DNA of 64,000 nucleotides from Luteimonas mephitis DSM 12574 (GTDB lineage: Bacteria; Pseudomonadota; Gammaproteobacteria; Xanthomonadales; Xanthomonadaceae), in contig NZ_AULN01000017.1 in the NCBI RefSeq assembly GCF_000422305.1, positions 124,001-188,000 on the forward strand, written 5' to 3'. How positions within the stretch are numbered: the first letter of the stretch is position 1; each line of letters begins with the position of its first letter. Shown in pieces: positions 55,283 to 63,692 of this stretch. The notes under the pieces are model-generated. The model was given only the letters and a program-made list of their open reading frames with translations, was not told where the DNA came from and made no database searches. Made by a program: the position numbers and the translations under genes.

Positions 55283-56143
55283 ATGAAAGCTCCCGCCGCC
55301 CTGCAGGCGCTCATCGACGATGGCGTCATCGACGAGGTCATGCGCCCCCTCAAGAGCGGCAAGGAAGCGGCCGTGTACGTGGTGCGCGGCGGCGGCGAGG
55401 TGCGCTGCGCGAAGGTCTACAAGGACATGGCGCAGCGCAGCTTCCAGCAGCGCGTGCAGTACCAGGAAGGCCGCAAGGTGCGCGGCAGCCGCGAAGCGCG
55501 CGCGATGGGCAAGGCCACGCGCTACGGCCGCAGGCAGCAGGAAGAGGCCTGGAAGAACACCGAAGTAGACGCGCTGTACAAGCTGCGCGACGCGGGCGTG
55601 CGCGTGCCCGAGCCGCACGGTTTCTTCCACGGCGTGCTGGTGATGGAGATGGTGACGGATGCGGAGGGATTCGCCGCGCCGCGGCTGGGCGAGTACGAGC
55701 CAACGCAGGAGCAGGCGCGCGCCTTCCACGCGGTGCTGGTGCGACAGGTGGTGCGGATGCTGTGCTGCGGGCTGATCCACGGCGACCTGTCGCCGTACAA
55801 CGTGCTGGTCGATGCCGAAGGCCCGGTGCTGATCGATTTCCCGCAGGTGGTCAGCGCCGCCGGCAACAATGCCGCGCGGCAGATGCTGCTGCGCGACGTC
55901 AACAACCTCACCGCATACCTGGGGCGCTGGGCGCCGGAGCTGCTCGACACCTGGTACGGCGAGGAGATGTGGGCGCTGTTCGAGGCCGGCGCGCTGCAGG
56001 CCGACACGCCGCTCACCGGTACCTTCGAGCACGACGAGCGCCTTGCCGACATCGGCAGCGTGCGCGAGGCGATCGAGGAAGCGCGCCAGGAAGCGCTGAT
56101 CCGCCAGCAGGGACGCGAGGCGGCGGAGGCCGATCACACGTAA
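55283..56143 (+). CDS. RIO-type serine protein kinase
   Basis: This 286-residue atypical kinase of the RIO1 fold resembles Pseudomonas PA4780. Elements: the P-loop-like SGKEAAVYVV, ATP-lysine K44 in RCAKVYKDM, catalytic HGDLSPYNVLVD (H166, D168, N173) and metal-binding DFPQ (D185) where ordinary kinases have DFG. The family autophosphorylates and phosphorylates proteins on serine; in bacteria the targets are scarcely known and often thought to be stress-linked. It stands 300 bp downstream of the borosin gene on the same strand and could be its neighbour by chance. Confidence 0.9.
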   Translation: MKAPAALQALIDDGVIDEVMRPLKSGKEAAVYVVRGGGEVRCAKVYKDMAQRSFQQRVQYQEGRKVRGSREARAMGKATRYGRRQQEEAWKNTEVDALYKLRDAGVRVPEPHGFFHGVLVMEMVTDAEGFAAPRLGEYEPTQEQARAFHAVLVRQVVRMLCCGLIHGDLSPYNVLVDAEGPVLIDFPQVVSAAGNNAARQMLLRDVNNLTAYLGRWAPELLDTWYGEEMWALFEAGALQADTPLTGTFEHDERLADIGSVREAIEEARQEALIRQQGREAAEADHT

Positions 56144-56184
56144 GGCGGCGCCGCCAGGCGCTGGCCGGCGAACCAGCCTGGCGG

Positions 56185-56487
56185 TCAGCGACCCTGCCGG
56201 GCCACAGGCGCGGCGGACACTTCGTCGCCGGTGCCGCCCCGGGCGGGCCGGACCGGATTCCCGTCGCCATCCACCACCAGCCGGACGCGCCGGCCTTCGT
56301 GATAGAAGCTTGCGCGATACAGGCCCGCGTCTTCGCCGGTGCCGAGTTCGCAAAGCACCGTGATCTTCCGCTGTTCCATCAGCTGCCTGAAGTCGGCAAG
56401 CGCGAGTCCGAGGCCGTGAGCCACGAGCGCGCCGTCGATCTCGACGGCGCGCGACGGGTTCAGATCGATGGCGATGGGCTTGCCCAC
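56185..56487 (-). CDS. Small hypothetical protein (DUF6522-like)
   Basis: This 100-residue protein begins MGKPIAIDLNPSRAVEIDG. Blocks are ALVAHGLGLALADFRQLMEQRKITVLCELGTGEDAGLYRASFYHEGRRVRLVVDGDGNP. This matches the pattern of DUF6522 as I remember it, a family often found near copper or respiratory genes. The end of the gene (GGTGDEVSAAPVARQGR) is disordered. Twenty-two bases separate its start from the stop of the azurin gene, so they may be cotranscribed. Function unknown. Confidence 0.7.
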   Translation of the reverse strand: MGKPIAIDLNPSRAVEIDGALVAHGLGLALADFRQLMEQRKITVLCELGTGEDAGLYRASFYHEGRRVRLVVDGDGNPVRPARGGTGDEVSAAPVARQGR

Positions 56488-56509
56488 GCCCGGCGGCCGC
56501 GGTTGCCGC

Positions 56510-57130
56510 TTACTCGACGGCGATCGTGCCCTTCATCAGCGCGGAGTGGCCGGGGAAGCTGCAGAAGAACTCGTACGGACCGCCATCCTTGATCTTGCTG
56601 ACGGCGAAGCTGACCGAAGTGGTCTCGCCGCCGCCGATCAGGCTGGTGTGCGCGATGACGCGCGGGTCGTCCGCCTTGACGTAGGCGGCGGCTGCGCCGG
56701 CACCCATGCCCTCGGCCGCGACCGCCTGCATGTCGGCGGCCTTGGTGATCACGACGTTGTGGCCCATCGCGGCCACCGGCATCGTCCCGGTGTGCTTCAG
56801 GGTGATCTTGAACTCGGTGCACGAAGCGGGGACGACGATCGACCCGACGTTGAACTGCATCGCGTCGGTGCCTTCGATCTCGGTGGCGCAGTCGGCGACG
56901 ACGGCAGCGGGCTTGTCGCTGCCCAACGCGGTCGCGGCGGGTGCCGGGGCGGCCGCGTCGACGGCTGCCGGCGCTTCGGCAGGCGCGGCGGTATCGGCCG
57001 GCGCGGTCTCGACGGCTTCGGTTGGCGCGGTGGCCGCAGCCGTGGTGTCGGGGGTGGCTGGCGACTTGTCGCCACAGGCCGCGAGGGCGAGCGTGCAGGC
57101 GGCGGCGAGGAGGGCGATGCGGGTATTCAT
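56510..57130 (-). CDS. Lipid-anchored azurin (type I copper protein)
   Basis: This 206-residue protein starts at ATG 57130 with lipoprotein signal MNTRIALLAAACTLALAACG (lipobox LAAC, C19). An Ala/Pro/Thr-rich linker follows to about residue 75, then an azurin domain: CATEIEGTDAMQFNVGSIVVPASC, the first copper ligand His in MPVAAMGHNVVITKAADM, and the C-terminal ligands Cys, His and Met in FFCSFPGHSALMKGTI. Azurins shuttle electrons in the periplasm. The lipobox plus linker makes a membrane-tethered Laz-like version. The following DUF6522-like gene is 22 bp downstream. Confidence 0.93.
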   Translation of the reverse strand: MNTRIALLAAACTLALAACGDKSPATPDTTAAATAPTEAVETAPADTAAPAEAPAAVDAAAPAPAATALGSDKPAAVVADCATEIEGTDAMQFNVGSIVVPASCTEFKITLKHTGTMPVAAMGHNVVITKAADMQAVAAEGMGAGAAAAYVKADDPRVIAHTSLIGGGETTSVSFAVSKIKDGGPYEFFCSFPGHSALMKGTIAVE

Positions 57131-57311
57131 GGTGGGAGCTCCTTGTGGAAATTCGCCGCGCATTATTCTCCATCGAACCGGAGGTTGTCGTGAAATCCGC
57201 GGCCATGGCGGGTGAAAGACGCGGCCGCTTGACCGGCGTCAAGAGAACGGCGGGAGGCGCCTTGCATCATGGCCCGGCCGGCGGATGCCGATATTCCAGA
57301 AGGAAACCGCA

Positions 57312-57551
57312 ATGCAGTTCGAATTGTCCACGCGTGATCTCGACGCGACCCTGCTCGCCGCCGCCCTGCGCCCGCTCGACCCCGACGCACGCATCGCGCT
57401 GGACGCCGCGCGCGGCCGCCTGGAAGTGATTTCGACCGCCACCGCCGCGCAGGTGCAGGGCGCGCTGCAGGAACTGGGCTGCGTGGCCAGCCCGCTGGAA
57501 CAGGAGGTGCACATCAGCGGCGGCAGCACCTGCTGCGGGCATTGCGCCTAG
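57312..57551 (+). CDS. Small hypothetical protein with C-terminal CCGHC motif
   Basis: This 79-residue protein (MQFELSTRDLDATLLAAALR) has a beta-alpha-beta-type fold suggested by LDPDARIALDAARGRLEVIS, then AAQVQGALQELGC. It ends with SGGSTCCGHCA. This resembles heavy-metal-associated (HMA) small proteins in size, with the metal-binding cysteines at the C-terminus instead of the usual MxCxxC loop. It may bind copper or another soft metal, plausible beside azurin on the opposite strand, but this is inference. The lipoate genes follow 73 bp downstream. Confidence 0.65.
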   Translation: MQFELSTRDLDATLLAAALRPLDPDARIALDAARGRLEVISTATAAQVQGALQELGCVASPLEQEVHISGGSTCCGHCA

Positions 57552-57624
57552 GAAGGAGCAGCGACCCCGCTTGTATGATCGACCTTGCCGCCGCGGCAAC
57601 GGCCACGGCGCCCGGACTGCGTGG

Positions 57625-57957
57625 ATGGACACAGTGAACGACACCGTGCACGGCGAGTACAAGGTTCCCGGCGGCAAGCTGGTGGTGGTGGACCTGGCCG
57701 TCGTCGACGGCCGGATGACGGCCGTGCAGGTCAGCGGGGATTTCTTCCTGGAACCGGCCAGCGCGCTGGACAGCATCGATGCGGCGATCGAGGGCCTGCC
57801 CGTCGAGACCGGCGAAGCCGCGCTCGCCGCCGCGGTGACCGCCGCGCTGGGGCCGGCGCCGCAGCTGTTCGGCATCACGCCCGAGGGCGTTGCGATCGCC
57901 GTGCGCCGCGCGCTGGGCGTGGCGGACGCCGTCGACGATGCAGGCGGTGCGGCTTGA
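57625..57957 (+). CDS. Lipoate-protein ligase accessory domain (LplB-like, Lip_prot_lig_C)
   Basis: This 110-residue protein starts at ATG 57625 (MDTVNDTVHGEYKVPGGKLV). The block VDLAVVDGRMTAVQVSGDFFLEPASALDSIDAAIEGLPVET is the C-terminal domain normally fused to LplA, here a separate polypeptide as in the Thermoplasma LplA/LplB pair. Such a partner is needed for adenylation of lipoate. It overlaps the next gene by four bases (TTGA), so the two are coupled and most likely form the functional ligase. Confidence 0.82.
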   Translation: MDTVNDTVHGEYKVPGGKLVVVDLAVVDGRMTAVQVSGDFFLEPASALDSIDAAIEGLPVETGEAALAAAVTAALGPAPQLFGITPEGVAIAVRRALGVADAVDDAGGAA

Positions 57958-58733
57958 GCCGCAGCGGTTGGCACGACCACGCCTGGCATCTGGTCCATGC
58001 CGGCCCGCAGGCGCCCGCGCTGCACATGGCGCTGGACGACGTGATGCTCGACGACGTATCCGCCGGGCGGCGTCCGCCCACGCTGCGGATCTGGGAATGG
58101 GCGGCATCCGCAGTGGTGATGGGCCGCTTCCAGTCCCTGCGCAACGAAGTGGACATGCAGGCCGCGCAGCGCCACGGCATCGAGGTGGTGCGCCGGATCA
58201 GCGGCGGCGGCGCGATGTTCATCGAGCCGGGCAACACCATCACGTATTCGATCGTCGCGCCGGTGACGCTGGTGGACGGCATGACGTTCGAACAGGCGTA
58301 TGCGTTCATGGACCAGTGGGTGATCGAAGCGCTGGCCACGCTCGGCATCAAGGCTTGGTACCAGCCACTGAACGACATCACGTCCAGCGTCGGCAAGATC
58401 GCGGGCGCCGCCCAGGCCAGGCGCGGTGGCGCGATGCTGCACCACGTCACCATGGCCTACGACATCGATGCGGTGCGGATGCTTGAAGTGCTGCGCGTGG
58501 GCCGCGAGAAGCTGTCCGACAAGGGCACAACCAGCGCCCAGAAGCGCGTCGACCCGCTGCGCCGCCAGACCGGGCTGCCGCGCGACGTGGTGATCGAACG
58601 CATGATCGAGATCTTCCGCAGCCGCCATGGCGGGCTGGTCTCCGATCGCTTGCGCGCAGACGAACTGGCGCGCGCACAGGCGCTGGCGCGCGACAGGTTC
58701 GGCACGCCCGAATGGACCGCCCTGCTGCCGTAG
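57954..58733 (+). CDS. lplA: Lipoate-protein ligase A, catalytic subunit (TTG start)
   Basis: About 259 residues. No ATG is available at the right place; TTG 57954 overlaps the stop of the accessory gene. The biotin/lipoate A/B fold is clear: LRIWEWAASAVVMGRFQSLRNEVD, VVRRISGGGAMFIEPGNTITYSIV (the RRxSGGG lipoyl-AMP loop), and the catalytic lysine in ITSSVGKIAGAAQARRGGAMLHH. The enzyme salvages free lipoate onto the E2 subunits of 2-oxoacid dehydrogenases and glycine cleavage protein. The small C-terminal domain is supplied by the upstream gene. Confidence 0.88.
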   Translation: MSRSGWHDHAWHLVHAGPQAPALHMALDDVMLDDVSAGRRPPTLRIWEWAASAVVMGRFQSLRNEVDMQAAQRHGIEVVRRISGGGAMFIEPGNTITYSIVAPVTLVDGMTFEQAYAFMDQWVIEALATLGIKAWYQPLNDITSSVGKIAGAAQARRGGAMLHHVTMAYDIDAVRMLEVLRVGREKLSDKGTTSAQKRVDPLRRQTGLPRDVVIERMIEIFRSRHGGLVSDRLRADELARAQALARDRFGTPEWTALLP

Positions 58734-58947
58734 GCCGGCGGGCAGAACGGCCTCGCGCGGGACGCTTCCATCGGCCATTGCAGGTTGCCGTTCGCCGTTT
58801 CCGCACCAGCGCGCTTGCAGCAGGCGAATGCATGGTCGTCGATGGACGTTGCACCGCATGCGCCGCCATCGTCGCTGTGCCGCGACCCCATGATCGAACG
58901 CGCTGCCTGCGCTGTGATTGCGCGTGTGCGATCTGCGCGACGCCCGC

Positions 58948-60648
58948 CTAGGCTGGCGTGGACCGCAGCAGTGCCACGAACTCGTCGGCGGTCATCGGCC
59001 GGGCAATCCCGAAGCCCTGGCCCGCGTCGCAGCCGGCGTCGGCCAGCCAGCGCTGGGTGGCTTCGTCCTCGATGCCTTCGGCGGCGACGGTGGCGCCCAG
59101 TTCGTGGGCAAGCCCGATCGTCGCGGTGACGATGGCCTGGTCGGAGTGCGAGGTGAGCAGCGTGGCCACGAATGAACGGTCGATCTTCAACTCGTCCGGG
59201 GCGAGGCGGCGCAGGTTGAGCAGCGACGAGTGCCCGGCGCCGAAGTCGTCGACGGAGATCCGGATGTCATGCGCGCGCAGGCGCGGCAGCGCGGCGGCGA
59301 CCAGCTCGGGTTCGCGCATGACGTCGGTCTCGGTGATCTCCAGCATCAGCGCGGCGCCGTCCTGACCGGCGGCATCGATGATGGCGTCGACCAGCCGCAC
59401 GTCCGCCAGGTCGTTGGCGGAGACGTTCACCGACAGGTGCAACGGCGGTTCGGATGGCGGCCAGTGCCTGCGCTGCGCAAGGCCGCAGCGCAGCAGGTGC
59501 AGGTTCATCGCGGCGGCGACGTGCGCCTGTTCGGCCATCGGCACGAACGCATCGGGCTCGATCGGCCCGCGCTGCGGGTGGTTCCAGCGCACCAGCAGTT
59601 CGGCGCCTCGCCAGCGGCCGCTGCGCAGGTCTATCTGCGGCTGGAGCATGAAGCCGAGGCGGCCAGCCTCGATGGCGTCGCGCAGGTCGGCCATCAGCGC
59701 GGGATCGTTGGCGTCGTTGACAGCTGCGATGCTGCCGGCGCGGGACTGCCTGCGCCACGCGTAACCGGCAGGGCCGAGCAGGAGCAGCGCTGCCAGCCCG
59801 GCCGCGTACAGCAGCCACGGGCGCGGACGGCGCGGGTCGAGGTTGCCGATCCATTCGACGTACAGGTCGTTCTGCACGCCCGAGGCGCGCAGGCGTTCAA
59901 GGGACGAGTCGATCCGCGCCACCAGGTCGGACCGGCCGCGCTGCACCGCGAACACGTACTTGCGTTCCAGCAGCGGCGGACTCAGTGCGATCACGTCGTC
60001 GAGGTCGTGCTGGTGGATTGCGTAGTAGCCGATGCCGGTGGGGGCGAGGGCGTAGTCGGCCTCGCCGCGCGCCACCGCGACCAGCGCGCCGGATTCGGTA
60101 TCCAGTTCCAGCAGGGCGATGCCATGGCCGGCCAGTGCATGCATGGCCTCGGCGGCCAGTCCGGCGCGCTGCACGGCCACGCGCACGCCGGGCAGCTTGG
60201 CCAGCGCGTCGAGCGACTCCAGTTTTGCCTGTCCACGCCGGCCGAACAATGCGTGATGGCGGATCAGGATCGGCTGGGTGAACAGGAAACGGCGCTCGCG
60301 TTCGGCCGACCAGAACATCGGCACGATGTCGAGTTCGCCGCGTGACAGGCGTTCGAGCGCGGTGTCCCACTGGCCGAGTTCGAAACGCGGCTGGAGGCCG
60401 ATGTCGCCGGCCACCGCACGCGCCAGCGCGACATCGAAGCCGTCGGCGCGACCGCTCTGGTCGATGAACTGGTAGGGCGGGTAGCTCGCATCGCCGCCCA
60501 TCCTCAGCGTGTCGCGCCCGCCTTCGCCGGCGATGGCGGGCATGGCCAGCGCCAGCAACGCGAACACCAGCGACGCGGGCCACCATCGCAGGCAGTAGTA
60601 CGCGGCCACGCCGCGATGATGATCAAGCACCGTCCCCAATGCTTTCAT
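58948..60648 (-). CDS. Periplasmic solute-binding domain fused to an EAL domain
   Basis: This 566-residue membrane sensor has a signal or uncleaved helix (~23-41), an SBP_bac_3 amino-acid-binding-type domain (~45-270, TLRMGGDASYPPYQFIDQSGRADGFDVAL), a membrane helix (~276-297) and a cytosolic EAL domain (~320-560). The signature is ELL not EAL (GAELLVRWNHP), but later catalytic positions remain: SVNVSAND, MLEITETDV, SVDDFGAGHSSL, LKIDRSF and VAAEGIED. It could degrade cyclic-di-GMP in response to a small ligand, probably an amino acid; the ELL change may weaken activity. It is the second c-di-GMP protein in the window, besides the GGDEF-borosin fusion. Confidence 0.9.
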   Translation of the reverse strand: MKALGTVLDHHRGVAAYYCLRWWPASLVFALLALAMPAIAGEGGRDTLRMGGDASYPPYQFIDQSGRADGFDVALARAVAGDIGLQPRFELGQWDTALERLSRGELDIVPMFWSAERERRFLFTQPILIRHHALFGRRGQAKLESLDALAKLPGVRVAVQRAGLAAEAMHALAGHGIALLELDTESGALVAVARGEADYALAPTGIGYYAIHQHDLDDVIALSPPLLERKYVFAVQRGRSDLVARIDSSLERLRASGVQNDLYVEWIGNLDPRRPRPWLLYAAGLAALLLLGPAGYAWRRQSRAGSIAAVNDANDPALMADLRDAIEAGRLGFMLQPQIDLRSGRWRGAELLVRWNHPQRGPIEPDAFVPMAEQAHVAAAMNLHLLRCGLAQRRHWPPSEPPLHLSVNVSANDLADVRLVDAIIDAAGQDGAALMLEITETDVMREPELVAAALPRLRAHDIRISVDDFGAGHSSLLNLRRLAPDELKIDRSFVATLLTSHSDQAIVTATIGLAHELGATVAAEGIEDEATQRWLADAGCDAGQGFGIARPMTADEFVALLRSTPA

Positions 60649-60913
60649 TGCCTGTCATCCGGTTGGACGAACCCGCCATCTTTAGCATGTTGGTGCCATG
60701 GATGCCTGCGCCGCGCGCGAACCGGATGGTTCGCCGCGCTTGCACCTGCCGCCGGCGGGCATGACTCCAGCCGCGGACTCGTTGCCGGTATCGCGTGGAT
60801 CGCCGCGGCGATGCAGAGCGGAAGCAAGCGGCTGCAATTCCTTCCATGCCAGGCGCATCCCCCGTCCGCCGGCCAGCGTTGGCCGGCGGACAGTCGATGC
60901 GTGTTGTTGCGTT

Positions 60914-62218
60914 TCACCAGTGCGGTAGCGGCCTCAACTGGGTGTGGTAGACCCACTTGCCGACCTTGCGGCTCTGCACCACGCCTGCTTCGCAGCCGAA
61001 GCGGAAATGGATGCCGGCGTAGACGCGTGCGTCGACCGAGTCCGATTCGGCATCGGACAGGCGCGTGTAGCTGCGGGTGATGCCGCCGGCCGTCAGCGTG
61101 TACGGCAGGTGGTTGGTGCCGAAGTACGAGCGCATCACCTGCGCGCCGGCGCCCATCGTCGTAGGCAGGCCGCAGGGATAGTCCGGGTATGGCGGGGTGG
61201 TGAGGTAGCTGGTCCAGGCGGGATCGGGCCGGGTCCGCGGGTTGCCGTCGTCGCTCCAGTGGATCGCGGTGTACGGGCGCCAGAAGGTGTAGGTGTACTT
61301 GGCGTGGAAGGTGGTGATCAGCGCATCGGTGACCGCCATGTTGACCAGCGCGAACAGGCGCGCGTGCTGCCAGCGATCGAGCGACTTGCCGGCGACGACC
61401 GCGCGCGCGATCGCGTTGAGGTTGGCGCCACCGGCGGGGAAATAGCGGGCCACGCGGCTTTCCTCGGAGTCGGGCGCGGCGTTGCGCACCGCGAACGACC
61501 CGACCGCCTTGACCTCGTTGTATTCGTCGGCGTACGCACGGCTCTTGAGCCTGAGCTCCGGTGCGCGCGGGGCCATGAACTGGCGCCGGCTGATGACCGC
61601 GAACGGCACGAGGTTGGCCCAGCCGGCGAACTGCGGGTATGGCGCTGGCGGCGGAGGCGTCGGCGGCGTGGGCTGGTAGATGCCGGGGCCCGGCGCAAGG
61701 GTGTACGGCAGGTGTGGGGTTGCCGAACCGTCGCCCTGGCGCTCCTGAAGGATCGCCGCGGCCGACGCCGCACCGGCTGCGATGCCCTGGTCGATGCAGC
61801 CCGGGGCGGCGACCGGGCATCCCGGCAGCGCGGCGATGGCGGCGGCGTAATGGGCGTTGATCGTGGCCGCCTGGCTGGGCATCGTGGCGCGCAGCACGTC
61901 GGCCGCGGCGCGCGCGACGGCGGCATCCGGCGAGGCATTCGGGTTCACCGGGCCGACGACGCTGTAGGTGCGGTAGCGCCGGTCGATGCTGTTCAGGGCG
62001 TCATGCACGGCGATCTGGGTCATGGCCAGCACGCGGAACTGCTGCGGGGGCCCGCCGGCACTGCCGATGACCTCGTCGGCGAAGGCGCTCCAGTCGGTCA
62101 CCGAATCGGCGAAGGCCGGCAGCGGCAGCGACAGCAACAGGGCGCAGGCCAGTGGCCAGCGACGGGGGAGGTCATGGAGGGCGGCACGGCGGCCCTTCGC
62201 TTGTGGAGATGCGTTCAT
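60914..62218 (-). CDS. Vanadium-haloperoxidase/PAP2-like secreted protein
   Basis: This 434-residue protein has a Sec signal (cleavage after LPAFA, ~37). The helical phosphatase/haloperoxidase fold is recognisable from AMTQIAVHDALNSIDRRYRTY and TFWRPYTAIHWSDDG. GIHFRFGCEAGVVQSRKVGKWV is the histidine-containing C-terminal element. The usual SGH motif is replaced by DYPCGLPTTMGAG, so the acid-base histidine is missing there, which casts doubt on catalysis. A proline-rich insert (PTPPTPPPPAPYP) lies at ~188-200. Halogenation, phosphatase activity or neither cannot be decided. A 265-bp spacer with no feature follows. Confidence 0.82.
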   Translation of the reverse strand: MNASPQAKGRRAALHDLPRRWPLACALLLSLPLPAFADSVTDWSAFADEVIGSAGGPPQQFRVLAMTQIAVHDALNSIDRRYRTYSVVGPVNPNASPDAAVARAAADVLRATMPSQAATINAHYAAAIAALPGCPVAAPGCIDQGIAAGAASAAAILQERQGDGSATPHLPYTLAPGPGIYQPTPPTPPPPAPYPQFAGWANLVPFAVISRRQFMAPRAPELRLKSRAYADEYNEVKAVGSFAVRNAAPDSEESRVARYFPAGGANLNAIARAVVAGKSLDRWQHARLFALVNMAVTDALITTFHAKYTYTFWRPYTAIHWSDDGNPRTRPDPAWTSYLTTPPYPDYPCGLPTTMGAGAQVMRSYFGTNHLPYTLTAGGITRSYTRLSDAESDSVDARVYAGIHFRFGCEAGVVQSRKVGKWVYHTQLRPLPHW

Positions 62219-62365
62219 GGGAGTGTCCGGGAGCAGGGGGAAGCGCGAGCCGGGGCTCGCGGCCTTGTCAGGCTTTCATCCAACGCCCCGGTGCGGACCC
62301 GCCGGACAGGCGCCGGGCACGGCATCCGGGGTTTGCCGACGGACGGTCGTTTCGTGTCGTGGCGG

Positions 62366-63505
62366 TCAGCGCGACACGTCGTAGCGGTGCTGCTCCATGA
62401 TCCCGAGCACTTCGTCGACCGGGAGCGCGGCGGCCTCATGCCCGTCGCGGCCGACCATGGCCTCGGCGTGGAACAGCGAATTGAGGATGGCCTCTTCCGT
62501 CGCCTCGATGGCGGCCATGAACAGCGGCGACATCGCGTCGTTGCGCAGCACCGTGGCCTGGCGCAGTGGGCTGTCCGATTCGTGCACGATGCGCACCGAA
62601 TCGTTGGCCGAAAACGCGATCACGTAATCGCCGCTGCCGTTGGATGCGATGCCGCCGGTGCGCGCCAGTCCCAGCATCGCGCGCTTTGCCAGGCGCTCGA
62701 GGTTGCGCGCATCCAGCGGCGCGTCGGTGGCGACCACGATCATGCACGAGCCGTCCGGCGAGTCATTGAGTTCGTCGCTCAGGTAATGCTTGCGCAGCGC
62801 CTTGCCGACCTGCACGCCGTCGACGCTCAGTACGCCGCCGAAGTTGGTCTGCACCAGCACGCCCACGACATGGCCGCCGAGGTTTTCGGGCAGCTTGCGC
62901 GATGAAGTGCCGATGCCGCCCTTGAAACCGAATGCCATCGTCCCGGTACCGGCGCCGACGTTGCCTTGCGCGACCTTGCCGCCGGCGGCCGACGCGATGG
63001 CATCGAGCACGTCGCGCCTCGTGACGTGGCGGCCGCGGATGTCGTTCAAGTAGCCATCGTTGGTCTCGCCGACGACGGGATTGACCGAACCCACGCCGTC
63101 GTTGCCGGGCAGGGCGAGGGTGAATCCGATCAGCGCGTCCGCCGCGACCGGGACGCCGAGGGTGTTGGTCAGGACGATCGGCGTTTCGATGTTGCCCAGC
63201 TCGGCGACCTGCGTCGTCCCGACCAGCTTGCCGAAGCCGTTGCCCACGTAGACCGCGGCCGGCACCTTGTCCTGGAAGATGTTGCCGGCGTGCGGGAGGA
63301 TCGCGGTGACGCCGGTGCGGATGTCGTTGCCGCTGACCAGCGTCTTCTGGCCGACCTTGACGCCCGGCACGTCGGTGATCGCATTCAACGGACCGGGCTG
63401 CAGCACGCCGGGGGCGATGCCGTACTCGCGCAGGTTCTTCTGCCGCGCATCCGCGGACGACCAGCACAGCAGCGCAAAGGCGACGACAAGCAGGCGAAGG
63501 GGCAT
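62366..63505 (-). CDS. DmpA/BapA-type aminopeptidase (P1 family), secreted
   Basis: This 379-residue protein has a signal peptide (MPLRLLVVAFALLCWSSADA). It aligns with self-processing N-terminal-nucleophile peptidases of family P1: LREYGIAPGVLQPGPLNAITDVPGVKVG, TGVTAILPHAGNIFQDKVPAAV, TNTLGVPVAADALIG and DGYLNDIRGRHV. The autocleavage site should be G252-S253 in NDSPDGSCMIVVATDAPLDARNL, close to DmpA's G249-S250. After cleavage Ser253 becomes the N-terminal nucleophile. The family includes D-aminopeptidases and beta-aminopeptidases. Substrate not predictable. It is divergent from a GntR gene. Confidence 0.9.
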   Translation of the reverse strand: MPLRLLVVAFALLCWSSADARQKNLREYGIAPGVLQPGPLNAITDVPGVKVGQKTLVSGNDIRTGVTAILPHAGNIFQDKVPAAVYVGNGFGKLVGTTQVAELGNIETPIVLTNTLGVPVAADALIGFTLALPGNDGVGSVNPVVGETNDGYLNDIRGRHVTRRDVLDAIASAAGGKVAQGNVGAGTGTMAFGFKGGIGTSSRKLPENLGGHVVGVLVQTNFGGVLSVDGVQVGKALRKHYLSDELNDSPDGSCMIVVATDAPLDARNLERLAKRAMLGLARTGGIASNGSGDYVIAFSANDSVRIVHESDSPLRQATVLRNDAMSPLFMAAIEATEEAILNSLFHAEAMVGRDGHEAAALPVDEVLGIMEQHRYDVSR

Positions 63506-63670
63506 GGCGGGTTGTCCGTGGGTGGCGTGCGTCGGTCGACCATAGCCGAGGCAACGCGGCGGCGGGGAAGCGCCTTCGCGACGCGGAGGGCCCGCAGCGC
63601 GAAGAAGCAAAGGGCGGCGGGGCGCGCGCATGGTCGATTCTCCCGGTTCGAAGTGCTTGACAAACATCAA

Positions 63671-63692
63671 GTGTATTGTTGTAGTAATACAC
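63671..63692. promoter_or_regulatory. Palindromic operator overlapping the GntR promoter
   Basis: GTGTATT-GTTGTAGT-AATACAC is a 7-bp perfect inverted repeat with an 8-bp spacer, abutting the GntR start codon. YtrA-type GntR regulators typically bind TGTA/TACA half-sites like this, so autorepression is likely. Confidence 0.72.
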
